Notes: generated by a model from the sequence alone, not told the origin. 20,075 bases of DNA from CAYWVO01 sp964461835 (GCA_964461835.1 CAYWVO010000052.1:1-20075); one strand, 5' to 3'. Positions 1 to 7,421 are shown, counted from the first letter of the stretch. Numbers and translations: made by a program.

Positions 1-33
1 GAACGGGCAGCATAACGAAAGGCGAAATTTGTC

Positions 34-927
34 TCATTTTTGTTGACACATACCGCCGCGAGCTTTAAGATCACCAAGTATGGCTTTTTCGATGATCGTC
101 TCAACGCAAATTTTATGCAAAGAGCTGAATGCTTTGATGTACGATTTAGTCTCCCCGTCCAATGGAAATGGATACACATCGATGAGTTGATTTGCTTCCT
201 TTCCTAATCTATGGATTGAACCGCCAGTTAGAATCGATGAAGAATCAAGGAACTTTGCTCTCGCTCTGAACAAAGCTGCCTCCGCCGAATAGTCTGTAAA
301 AATGCAGCCTATTTGGCCGTCATAAAACTCCGACGCGATATCATGTGAAGACGGTATGTTTTCCGATTTGAAATAGTGCTGTTCGTCTTCTGGGAGCTTG
401 GCAATGTCACCCAACCATGCAATTATTTCACCACCACGGTTGATGCCAAATGAGATATAACTCCTATCCGGGAAGTATATTGTGCCATACGTGTCGGAAG
501 CCATTTGCACTTTGTACTCTTTCCGAGCAATGTACTTGTCCAATAGTCTTCTTCTAAAGAAAACCGGAGTTAAAAACCCGTCCTTGAGAGGTCGGACCAA
601 TCCTGGTATGCAGATATAATCGCGATAATCATACGTGAAACGAATGTTTTCTGCGAAGTGGTATCTTGCCTTACGGTCTTTGAATGCTAAGCTGCAGTGA
701 ATGATTCCTTGTGATCGGGCTTCATCAAGTTTGGCTTCAATAAACTTGGTTAGCCCATTAGGAAATCGCTCATATTTGCATCGAGGACATTGAAGTATTG
801 GGTATTCTTTCAGGGTGATCCCAACTGAGCACTCCTCAATCTCTCTCTCCCCGAAAATCAATCGAATGTTATCTTGGCACACTGGGCAGGACAAACTGCC
901 CATTCTTCTTAGTATGGGGTAACTCAT
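34..927 (-). CDS. Zinc-ribbon protein of unknown function
   Basis: I do not recognise the family. The 297-residue product has two CxxC pairs near its N-terminus (C14/C17 in CPVC and C47/C50 in CPRC), spaced as in a zinc ribbon, so a structural zinc site is likely. The rest looks like a soluble mixed alpha/beta protein with no signal peptide or membrane segment. The ATG start at 927 has no convincing Shine-Dalgarno upstream. Base composition is clearly AT-richer than the genes from 3 kb on, and the gene stands alone next to decayed genes and repeats, which suggests an accessory, possibly transferred gene. A nucleic-acid-binding or defence-type role would fit a zinc ribbon but is only a guess. 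Coding status is supported by the long uninterrupted frame with protein-like composition. Confidence 0.75.
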   Translation of the reverse strand: MSYPILRRMGSLSCPVCQDNIRLIFGEREIEECSVGITLKEYPILQCPRCKYERFPNGLTKFIEAKLDEARSQGIIHCSLAFKDRKARYHFAENIRFTYDYRDYICIPGLVRPLKDGFLTPVFFRRRLLDKYIARKEYKVQMASDTYGTIYFPDRSYISFGINRGGEIIAWLGDIAKLPEDEQHYFKSENIPSSHDIASEFYDGQIGCIFTDYSAEAALFRARAKFLDSSSILTGGSIHRLGKEANQLIDVYPFPLDGETKSYIKAFSSLHKICVETIIEKAILGDLKARGGMCQQK

Positions 928-983
928 GAATATAAAACACCCGTGAAAATAGAAATCATCAATGTTATTGAAATATCAGTTTG

Positions 984-1136
984 TTTGTCGAAACCACGTC
1001 GCAAAGGCCACTCAAGGGTTTCGATCTACAATTCCCCCCGCCGCCCCAAAATGGATTCCGTCTCAAGGCCGAAATGACATGCGGGATGATTCTACTTAAT
1101 CCCCTGGGACGGGCAGGTTAAAGACCTGCCCCGCAC
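984..1136. repeat. Composite repeat block A (three palindromic families in a row)
   Basis: Three short elements lie in order. Family 1 (984-1029) opens with TTTGTCGAAACCACGTC and closes with GGGTTTCGATCTAC, so its ends are an imperfect inverted repeat (GTCGAAACC/GGTTTCGAT). Family 2 (1053-1078) runs from GATTCCG through CTCAAGGCCG to ATGAC. Family 3 (1106-1136) contains the hairpin GGGCAGGT-TAAAG-ACCTGCCC (1111-1118 with 1124-1131). The same three families recur in the same order at 2004-2190. They resemble REP/BIME-type intergenic palindromes. Family 3 overlaps the 3' end of the broken TPR gene. Confidence 0.8.
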
Positions 1137-1308
1137 AAAAATGGCGTGCAACCCAAGCTCCATAACTCCCCGATACTTTTCACCCATCTCAGGGAGAATT
1201 ATCTGCCTGAATTCCTTGTATAACGGGTCGTTCGGCTGGTAGCCAAGGGCACTGTCATAGCTGGCAATCGCCTCGTCGTACCGATTCAGCTCAGCCAACG
1301 CCCCCCCC
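1092..1308 (-). pseudogene. C-terminal part of the frameshifted TPR protein
   Basis: This frame continues the TPR of the upstream part: ALAELNRYDEAIASYDSALG is a classic TPR helix pair, followed by a short helical tail. It has no start codon of its own with a ribosome-binding site; the in-frame ATG just upstream lies inside the other reading frame. It joins the first part through a G run that is one base short (8 G present, 9 needed for the TPR consensus spacing; 6 would also restore the frame but drop a residue). The last residues before the TAG (VRGRSLTCPS) are encoded by the family-3 palindromic repeat, so the original C-terminus was replaced or extended by repeat DNA. It may be a real frameshift, a slippery phase-variable tract, or a sequencing error in a homopolymer. 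Confidence 0.7.
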
Positions 1309-1894
1309 GGTTGTTCCACGCTTCGGGCGAGTCCGGCTTGTAGCTTAGAGAACTGTCATTGTAGGTAAGTGCCGTTTCATACAATGGCGTGGCGCTATCC
1401 GATTTGTCGGCTTCGGCGAAATGATCGGCCCACTTCAACGCCGCGACTCCCATATAGAAAAATACTTCAGCCAGGGCAGCGCTGTCCCGTGTCGCCTGCC
1501 TGGCGACAGCGAGAAGCGACAACGCCGCCCGGTAATTGCCCAGTCCCAACTGGACTACACCTGAATCTCTGGCCGATTCCAGTATTTGGGTGGCATCGAT
1601 ACATTCGGCTTGTTCCTTGGCCGCAGGAAAATTCCCTTCACGAATGAACTGCTTTAGACTATCGATTCGGCACACAAGCTTTTCCGAGCTGGCGTCAAGA
1701 TCAGCCTTGGTTGCCGGAGCCTCATACGAAATCCACGCGATGATCGCGATTACGAATCCGGTTGCCCCCACCCCGACCGCCAGATGCCAACTCCACCGCT
1801 TCAACCATTCGATACGCTCGCTGAGCACCTTCACCAGCGCCGCCACTGCCGCCACTGCCGTGGCGACACCCAGGATGGCGAATACTGTGGTCAC
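1286..1894 (-). CDS. Membrane-anchored TPR protein, N-terminal part before a frameshift
   Basis: The GTG start at 1894 is set by a strong AGGAG 7 nt upstream. The 202-residue frame begins with two hydrophobic helices (about residues 3-24 and 37-56), then a soluble alpha-helical region with tetratricopeptide-like repeats ending in a textbook TPR start (EAWNNRG). Right there the frame runs through eight G (C8 at 1301-1308 on the plus strand) and stops 5 codons later. The missing second half of the TPR (ALAELNRYDEAIASYDSAL) continues in the adjacent frame. Adding one G restores a 267-residue protein. TPR proteins of this layout usually scaffold protein-protein contacts at the membrane; the specific partner is unknown. 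Repeat blocks lie on both sides. Confidence 0.75.
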   Translation of the reverse strand: MTTVFAILGVATAVAAVAALVKVLSERIEWLKRWSWHLAVGVGATGFVIAIIAWISYEAPATKADLDASSEKLVCRIDSLKQFIREGNFPAAKEQAECIDATQILESARDSGVVQLGLGNYRAALSLLAVARQATRDSAALAEVFFYMGVAALKWADHFAEADKSDSATPLYETALTYNDSSLSYKPDSPEAWNNRGGRWLS

Positions 1895-2003
1895 TGCCTC
1901 ACTCCTGATCCGGCCGTGCCGGCTTGGATGAATTTTGCCTGCGTGACGACTGCCTCCAAGTTAGCCATATTATGCAGTGACGGTACTCAAATGTAAAGAA
2001 TCC

Positions 2004-2250
2004 TTTGTCGAAACCACGTCCGTCCGCCGCGGCGGAGACTCAGGGGTTTCGACCTACGAAGACTGCCGCGAGCGGCGGGCAACGGGATTCCGGCTCAAGG
2101 CCGGGGTGACGGCCGTATACGGCCGATTCCTTACGCAACGAGGAGAATTCTGCCAATTCCATAGGACGGGCAGACGGGACGTCTGCCGTGCAGACGTGGG
2201 AAAATACAGCGAAACCACGTCCGCCTGTGGCGAGCTCAGAGGTTTTGACC
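2004..2250. repeat. Composite repeat block B plus an extra family-1 copy
   Basis: This block repeats block A in the same order: family 1 (2004-2057, TTTGTCGAAACCACGTC ... AGGGGTTTCGACCTAC), family 2 (2086-2110, four mismatches to the copy at 1053-1078 over 25 aligned bases), family 3 (2163-2190, hairpin GGCAGACG-GGA-CGTCTGCC at 2169-2176 and 2180-2187), and then another family-1 copy (2209-2250, GCGAAACCACGTC ... GAGGTTTTGACC). It fills most of the 526-base stretch between the TPR gene start (1894) and the ABC-F remnant (2421). I see no convincing gene in this stretch. Confidence 0.8.
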
Positions 2251-2420
2251 GGCGTTGCCCCTTGCGAGGGAACGAAAATGTTCCGTAATTTTCAACGGAC
2301 CTGAAAACCGGAGGGACCAATGCACGACTAGCATTTGGCAAGTGACGTTTTCACCGGCGAGGTAGTTCGCCGCTGATCACCCAGTCAACTGCACAATGCC
2401 CATAAAGCTGGAGGACGACG

Positions 2421-3017
2421 GTGTCACGGCAAATGCTGGCCCGGGCAAAGGACCTTTCGGTGCCGGTTAATGACGAACCACTGTTTCCAGCGGTATCTTT
2501 TTCAATCCACCGGGGAGAGATACTCGCCCTGGTCGGCGCCAACGGCGCCGGCAAGAGCACAATTGTAAACATTCTGCTCCAACACCCGCATGATCAGTAC
2601 CGTACCCCCACCCTGCGGTACACCGGGAATGTCTTTACCGCCGCCGACCTGGCAATCGGCTATCTTCCGCAGGTGTTGCGGGGGAATCCGGATATTGTAC
2701 AACCATCACAATCTGAACAGCCATCGTTTGTGGCGCGCCGGGCACGAAAAAGCCCATATCGTTGGCAGGCCGAGTTTCTCTTCCTGGATGAACCGACCGC
2801 CAATCTGGATCTGGAATCAATCGAGGTCCCCGAGGAATTGCTGAACAATTTCTCCGGCGGATTTGTGGTGATCCGCCACGACCGGGCGTTTGTAGAAAAT
2901 GTAGCGCAAACATTAGTATGTGCTGGATTCGGGGCGCTTGCGGTCGGTGTAGTATGTCTGGGCTGCGCGGTGCAACCCAAAACCGCCTTCACTGGAACCT
3001 GCGTGGCCTTCAAGTGA
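2421..3017 (+). pseudogene. Remnant of an ABC-F type ATPase, internally deleted
   Basis: The 198-residue frame has a GTG start preceded by GGAG (2410-2413). It carries an intact Walker A (GANGAGKST, about residues 38-46), a degraded middle that still shows IGYLPQ, and then jumps to a Walker B block (FLFLDEPTANLDLESIE) and an H-loop-like stretch (RHDRAFVENVA). The helical domain and the LSGGQ signature that must lie between them are absent, along with the whole second ATPase domain of a ~530-residue ABC-F protein. The D-loop/H-loop wording (LDLESIE ... HDRAF.ENVA) is typical of Uup/EttA-like ABC-F translation factors. The last ~30 residues (from about CAGFGALAVG) look like unrelated sequence read in frame. 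It is most likely a non-functional relic in the decayed repeat-rich region. Confidence 0.75.
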
Positions 3018-3040
3018 TTAGCAAACTATAACGCAAATGA

Positions 3041-3068
3041 TTGACTAATACCGAATTTCTGCTATCTT
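3041..3068 (+). promoter_or_regulatory. Probable sigma70-type promoter of the dockerin protein gene
   Basis: TTGACT (3041-3046) and TATCTT (3063-3068) are separated by 16 bases, about 40 bases before the GTG start at 3108, in a locally AT-rich gap. Five of six and four of six bases match the consensus boxes. No mapping data are available. Confidence 0.4.
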
Positions 3069-3107
3069 ACCCGTAGGTACCCACGTCCGTTACCGCAGGA
3101 GAGGCCG

Positions 3108-3983
3108 GTGCGTTCGGTGCATACAAGTCTGATCCACAGTTTACCGGCGATCATGCTTATTATCGCCTGTCTGGCGCCGTGCACTTATGCCGAGTGGGCG
3201 GTGGAGCTGGAGAGCAAATCGGTCCCAATGGGCGCCACGGATGTCACGATGGATATCACCGGATGGTGGGACCAGCCGATTTCCGCCTTCGTGTTACCGA
3301 TCGTGGTGCGTGAGATTGATCCCGGGTCGTTCTGGACCGGCATGCTGCCGTACGATACCAATGGCCAGGCGGGAAATCACCCGTACGCGCACGGGGTGAC
3401 CTGGAGCTGGGGGCAACAGTGGGCGACCTTTCTCGAAGTCCTCCGTCCCGGCATCGGCAAGGACCGGGCAATCTGGTGTGATCCGCCCGCCGACACCTTA
3501 TACAACGCTGTCTCCCCGGATAACTTCGCCATGGCGGCGGCCAAAGGAATCGGCGACGATCCGCTGCCGGCACAACAAAACAAAGTCATTATCACTCTTA
3601 CCTTTGATGTCACCGCCAACCCCGGCCAGTTCGAATTTGACACCGCCTGCTTCTTGGTTGGCCAAACCCGGTTTGCCTTTGTTGATCGTTTCGGCTTCAC
3701 TCACGGCGACCGGTTTACCAAAGGGATCATTACGATCACGGGATGTGTGTGCCCGGATCAGGGAGATTGCAATGGGGACGGCTTCCTGAATGCAGCCGAC
3801 CTGGTGCTGATGGTCAACCATGCGCTGCTCGATCAATTGCCGGTCCCGCTACAAGGCCCTGATTGCCCGGTATCAACCGCCGACTGGAACTGCGATGGTC
3901 GGGTGAATATTATCGATATTGGCCGGATGGCCGGCTATCTGTTCCGCTGGCCGCGCCGCCCTCCCTGCGACCCGTGTGAGTAA
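3108..3983 (+). CDS. Secreted dockerin-type protein
   Basis: The GTG start at 3108 follows AGGAG. The 291-residue product starts with a signal peptide (hydrophobic ~12-24, probable cleavage after PCTYA, residue 28). Residues ~30-205 are a beta-rich domain opening with WAVELESKSVPMGATDVTM, which looks like an extracellular adhesion/cohesin-like fold, though I cannot name it. The last ~80 residues are a type I dockerin-like module with two calcium loops, DCNGDGFLNAADL and DWNCDGRVNIIDI, and paired cysteines ending in CDPCE. Dockerin modules bind Ca2+ and mediate extracellular docking; in non-cellulosomal phyla such tails are common on secreted proteins and their partners are mostly unknown. A similar tail is on the secreted protein at 17.8-19.2 kb. 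It is transcribed convergently with the next gene, sharing a terminator hairpin. Confidence 0.85.
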   Translation: MRSVHTSLIHSLPAIMLIIACLAPCTYAEWAVELESKSVPMGATDVTMDITGWWDQPISAFVLPIVVREIDPGSFWTGMLPYDTNGQAGNHPYAHGVTWSWGQQWATFLEVLRPGIGKDRAIWCDPPADTLYNAVSPDNFAMAAAKGIGDDPLPAQQNKVIITLTFDVTANPGQFEFDTACFLVGQTRFAFVDRFGFTHGDRFTKGIITITGCVCPDQGDCNGDGFLNAADLVLMVNHALLDQLPVPLQGPDCPVSTADWNCDGRVNIIDIGRMAGYLFRWPRRPPCDPCE

Positions 3984-4044
3984 GATTAACTTCGGTTGTC
4001 GGGATATCAGCACCCAGATTGGCCTGACTCCTTACCGGAAAATG

Positions 4045-4076
4045 GCTAAGGCAGGGTGTGCTAACCCTGCCTTAGC
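4045..4076. terminator. Bidirectional terminator hairpin between convergent genes
   Basis: A perfect 12-bp stem GCTAAGGCAGGG (4045-4056) pairs with CCCTGCCTTAGC (4065-4076) around an 8-base loop, midway between two converging genes (ends at 3983 and 4091). No long T tract follows on either strand, so it may work as a bidirectional stop or an mRNA 3'-end stabiliser. Confidence 0.7.
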
Positions 4077-4090
4077 AATGTAGGTCCGGA

Positions 4091-6133
4091 TTACTTCATC
4101 AGGATCATCTTCTTGTTGTCAGCACCGAAATCTGAAACCAAGCGGTAGAGATAGATACCGCTGGCAACGGCGCGACCGTTTTCGTCGGTACCGTTCCACT
4201 GGATCGTATGGTAGCCAGCTTCATAATGCCCATCGGCTAAAGTCATGATCTTCTGGCCAAGAATGTTATAAACCTCCAGACTCACGTGCCCGGCATCCGG
4301 CAGGCCGAATTCAATCATGGTGCTGGCGTTAAACGGATTCGGGTAGGCGTCACCAAGGTAGAATTCATCCGGCATGGGAGCACCGGCGGCAACTTTCGGC
4401 ACGCAGTTCAAGTCAATGGATACATTCGCCTTAAACTTGGCCCCGTCCTGGAATGCACCGGTAATGGTGGTCGCGTATGTCCCTGCGACACAGGGATCGG
4501 AAAGCGAGAGGATCGCCGCCTGACGATTGAATCCCACCTCCACGACATCTCCTGAAAAGCCGGTCATGTACGGACGTATGCGCGAACGACCGTAATAGAT
4601 TGGTAATGCATCGTCGAACAGAATCGTGCCCGGATCCACATCAGCTGCCGCATATCCCTCCGGCCATTCACCCAGATACGCCCTGACCGTGCCGCGCGGA
4701 TCGTCTGCCCAGGAGCAGCACCAGGGTTGATACGGGAGCAGCATGGCATCGATTTCATATTCCTCAGGTTCGACGATGAGGGTTCCCGGCCCAGGATCTG
4801 GGTCGTCCGGATCATCCCCAATTTCTGTGGTGGGTGGTACTTGGTCGCCATCTATGGTGCAATAATTATAAATCGTTGAGCCTGGGGTTGCATTTTGATT
4901 AACTTGAACTTCCAACTCGATAAAAGGTCCGGCGGCCCCGGCTGCGAGCGTACCAATATTCCATGTCACCGAATGGGCAGTTGCATCATAGATCGCCGTT
5001 CCCGGAACGCCGTCCAGCATCTCGGAAACAAAATCAAGCTCAGGCGGCAAATCATCGACGACCGTAACGTTGGTTACTTCTTCCGTATTATCGAAGTTGT
5101 CGAAAGTGATCTCATACGTAAAGGTCTGTCCCACCTGAACCCCAACACCCACGACTGCATCGTTCTTCGCAAGATTGAGCGGGTTGTAGCTGACCTGGCC
5201 GGCATTGCCAATCGCTATGCCTGCTGGATTGCCGAGATCATAAGTATCCTGCTTCAATGTGAATGGTGTCGTGCTGCAATCGTATACATGGATATCATCC
5301 ATACTTCCGCCGCCATACATGCCGCCGCGAGTCAAGTAAACGTACCCTGTTATTTCATCGACAGCGACTCCTATCCCGCCGCCAATATTATGGGTAGTTT
5401 CAATCCCAGTATTGACGTCGTATTTTGAAAGCAAATTGGAGCCAGCCCATCCGCCAACCGTATAGATGATATTACGCTTGGAATCTACCACCACGTCAAC
5501 GGGTGGAAGACTAACGGGAAACGATTTCGAGGGGATTTCCACGATATCAGACCACGCCGCAACGTTCATATCATATGCCCGAATCATACGATTGGGAGTA
5601 TCAGTGACCCAGAGAATATTGCGAGAATCATCGAAGGTAATTCCGAAACCGTAGGACATGCCGGGCAAGGATTTGATGTATAGTTGGGTCATGGTTTTGG
5701 CCACCGGATCCCATCGGTAGATGTAGAGATTTCGCTGCTGGCGCCTCAAAGCAAAAACAATATCATCCTCATCATCGACGTCGACACCGGCAAGGTCACT
5801 GGGACCAGGTGACACGCCCATATATTCAAGGGTTACGGGATTAACGAATTCTAGACCACCGCTGAATTCACTGGAGATAAACAGCACCGGGTCGCCGGTC
5901 GGTGTGATGGCATCCACACCTATTCCTGCTGGGTCTGTTGAGTGATGAAGAACGTAGGTTGCTTGTTTGGTGACGGTGCCGTCGGGATTGATGTTCCAGG
6001 CATCGAATTGCGCCGTATGGTGGTTGGCAGATAAGTAGACTGATTTGGCATACACGGTTCCGACACTTGTTATCGCCAACACTAGCGAGACCAGTATCAG
6101 CATCTGTAAGATTCGATTGTCTCTAAAAAGCAT
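4091..6133 (-). CDS. Secreted beta-propeller/DUF11 protein with T9SS-like C-terminal sorting domain
   Basis: I chose the ATG at 6133 because GGAGGG lies 7 nt upstream and a signal peptide follows at once (hydrophobic 8-24, cleavage after VGTVYA, residue 29). The frame is open further upstream but without a start signal. The product is 680 residues. Residues ~30-315 contain repeated blades of the SMP-30/NHL type (GIGVDAITPTGDPVLF, GITFDDSRNILWVTDT, VVVDSKRNIIYTVGG, GVAVDEITGYVYLTRG). Residues ~318-435 are a DUF11/Ig-like repeat (LPPELDFVSEML, ATPGSTIYNYCTI), followed by an acidic Asp/Pro linker. Residues ~455-578 are an unrecognised domain with a PWCCSW motif. Residues ~592-680 match the FlgD-like Ig/T9SS type A sorting domain (YPNPFN, VYNILGQKI, WNGTDENGRAVASGIYLYRL, KKMILMK). 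It is probably exported to the cell surface; the ligand is unknown. Confidence 0.85.
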   Translation of the reverse strand: MLFRDNRILQMLILVSLVLAITSVGTVYAKSVYLSANHHTAQFDAWNINPDGTVTKQATYVLHHSTDPAGIGVDAITPTGDPVLFISSEFSGGLEFVNPVTLEYMGVSPGPSDLAGVDVDDEDDIVFALRRQQRNLYIYRWDPVAKTMTQLYIKSLPGMSYGFGITFDDSRNILWVTDTPNRMIRAYDMNVAAWSDIVEIPSKSFPVSLPPVDVVVDSKRNIIYTVGGWAGSNLLSKYDVNTGIETTHNIGGGIGVAVDEITGYVYLTRGGMYGGGSMDDIHVYDCSTTPFTLKQDTYDLGNPAGIAIGNAGQVSYNPLNLAKNDAVVGVGVQVGQTFTYEITFDNFDNTEEVTNVTVVDDLPPELDFVSEMLDGVPGTAIYDATAHSVTWNIGTLAAGAAGPFIELEVQVNQNATPGSTIYNYCTIDGDQVPPTTEIGDDPDDPDPGPGTLIVEPEEYEIDAMLLPYQPWCCSWADDPRGTVRAYLGEWPEGYAAADVDPGTILFDDALPIYYGRSRIRPYMTGFSGDVVEVGFNRQAAILSLSDPCVAGTYATTITGAFQDGAKFKANVSIDLNCVPKVAAGAPMPDEFYLGDAYPNPFNASTMIEFGLPDAGHVSLEVYNILGQKIMTLADGHYEAGYHTIQWNGTDENGRAVASGIYLYRLVSDFGADNKKMILMK

Positions 6134-6193
6134 TATTATACCCTCCATATCAATCCTACATGACTTCAAGCAGTGGTTGATATTTGACCGATT

Positions 6194-6251
6194 TTGTCGA
6201 CAATCAGAAAAGGCCTGCTGCGTCATCACAGCAGGCCTCAAGTGTCGACAA
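6194..6251 (-). terminator. Intrinsic terminator nested in a larger inverted repeat
   Basis: Read on the minus strand, CAGCAGGCCT-rich 10-bp arms (6229-6238 pairing with 6211-6220, loop 8) are followed by TTTTC, a canonical rho-independent terminator for the PEP-CTERM gene ending at 6317. Outside it lie TTGTCGACA (6194-6202) and TGTCGACAA (6243-6251), which pair with each other as an outer 9-bp stem with an asymmetric internal loop between. The element also lies upstream of the next minus-strand gene start at 6133. Confidence 0.75.
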
Positions 6252-6316
6252 TTGTGTTTTGGCCTTCCTGGCACTCATCGCACATACTCCAGATGGCCGC
6301 TCACTTTACCGATTAG

Positions 6317-6901
6317 TTATTTTTTCATTCTCCGCCGGACCGCGGCGGCACCCGCCAGCCCGGTGCCCAACAACAGCAACGTGGCCGGTTCCGGAACCAC
6401 GTCAACGGCATAATCTTCCACTTCGCCGGTGAAATACGACCCCGTCGGCGTCAAAGGGCCATCAAACGTCAGCCGCGCCCGCATCCAGGTTTCACCCAAT
6501 AGGGCGGACTGCGGAACCCAGATATCTTCCAATAAGGTCGTCGTGCCCCCGTTAAAGAAGTCCCACGTGTTGAACACTTCCTCGCTGCTGGCAAACGTCT
6601 GGTCCTGATCCCAGTCGATCCAAACAGAGACATACTCCCAATCACCATCGGTGGGATCAGTGGGATCGAAGTAGAACGGATCCAGCGTCACTTCAAACGC
6701 CAGGCTCGCAAAGGTTCCAGGGGTAAACTGCCCGAAGGAAAACCCATCCAGCACCCCATCAGCCGCACCAAACCATTCCAGGGGATAGGGGTCGGTGTGC
6801 TCGGCAAAACCGTATCCTGGTGCGTGCCCTTGAGAAAAACCCGAAGCGGTAACCGGCAGGATGAACAGCAGTAATCCCGTGATCAGTAACAACTTGCGCA
6901 T
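6317..6901 (-). CDS. PEP-CTERM exported protein with GEVED-type domain
   Basis: The ATG at 6901 has AAAGGAG five nt upstream and opens a signal peptide (MRKLLLITGLLLFILPVTAS, cleavage near residue 20-22). The 194-residue product has one compact beta domain (about 30-165). Its acidic loop WIDWDQDQTFASSEEVF (93-110) and closing YFTGEVEDYAVDV (156-168) are the hallmarks of the GEVED family, a calcium-loop-containing extracellular domain. The C-terminus is a textbook PEP-CTERM sorting signal: VPEP (169-172), a hydrophobic helix, and a basic end RRRMKK. Such proteins are processed by exosortase (EpsH/Xrt) and often belong to exopolysaccharide or biofilm surfaces; no exosortase is in this window. 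A reading frame open further upstream lacks a start signal and reads through the leader. Confidence 0.9.
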   Translation of the reverse strand: MRKLLLITGLLLFILPVTASGFSQGHAPGYGFAEHTDPYPLEWFGAADGVLDGFSFGQFTPGTFASLAFEVTLDPFYFDPTDPTDGDWEYVSVWIDWDQDQTFASSEEVFNTWDFFNGGTTTLLEDIWVPQSALLGETWMRARLTFDGPLTPTGSYFTGEVEDYAVDVVPEPATLLLLGTGLAGAAAVRRRMKK

Positions 6902-7293
6902 TTCTACTCCTTTCCGTGTGGTGAAGAAATATGAATTAATTGGTTCGTTTCCCCCAAAAGACGAGCCACGCCTCTGGCCCAAGTGATCCCACCGAGGAAG
7001 AAGATACGCGGAAGAGACGATACGACGGCCGCGGGAGAGCCCGCAGGCCCATGAAGCAGAAGTTGGCTGAGTCATTCTCACAATCCCCCCCGATAGGGAT
7101 CGCTTGCCGTTTACAAACTCTCTTCGCCGGTTGCGAAGCCAACCGACACCAGAATTTCGAGCAAAATCCATTCCGCCACTTGGATTCATTTCCCAACAAG
7201 CAAACAATGTTGCTAGTACCTCCATTGCTTAAACCGATACATTAATAGTTCGCTTGCAGACAAATCGTCCAAAATTTCGACAGATTGCCGGTA

Positions 7294-7307
7294 TTAACCT
7301 AGGTTAA
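7294..7307. promoter_or_regulatory. 14-bp perfect palindrome, possible operator
   Basis: TTAACCTAGGTTAA is perfectly self-complementary and lies ~390 bases upstream of the PEP-CTERM gene in an AT-rich stretch, as a dimeric regulator's site might. No second copy was noticed in the window, and no regulator gene is nearby. Confidence 0.3.
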
Positions 7308-7402
7308 CCGACTTAATGCCTTAATTACATTCAAGATAACAGGAAAGAAACACTGTCAGGTATTTGGACAACATAAAAGAATAATCTGAAGAATCGTAAA
7401 AG

Positions 7403-7421
7403 ACGGGAGCTCACACCCCGC
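7403..7421 (-). terminator. Possible weak terminator of the DinB-like gene
   Basis: On the minus strand GCGGG (7421-7417) can pair with CCCGT (7407-7403, one G-U pair) around a 9-base loop, followed by CTTTTACG. It lies 50 bases after the stop codon of the gene ending at 7472. The stem is short, so the call is tentative. Confidence 0.35.

Noticed and set aside
984..2250. CRISPR array
   Set aside because: Repeats are few, irregularly spaced, of several different families and partly palindromic; no regular spacers.
1977..2341. Short open frames on both strands in the repeat block
   Set aside because: They consist of palindromic repeat DNA read in frame, without ribosome-binding sites or protein-like composition.
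4895..5428. Plus-strand open frame opposite the propeller protein
   Set aside because: Antisense shadow without start signal.
6902..7200. c-di-GMP-I, cobalamin or TPP riboswitch in the leader
   Set aside because: Several complementary segments exist but I could not find the conserved core sequences of these classes.
6902..7225. N-terminal extension of the PEP-CTERM frame, or a separate small protein
   Set aside because: The signal peptide and AAAGGAG place the start at 6901; the extension reads through hairpins with low protein likeness.
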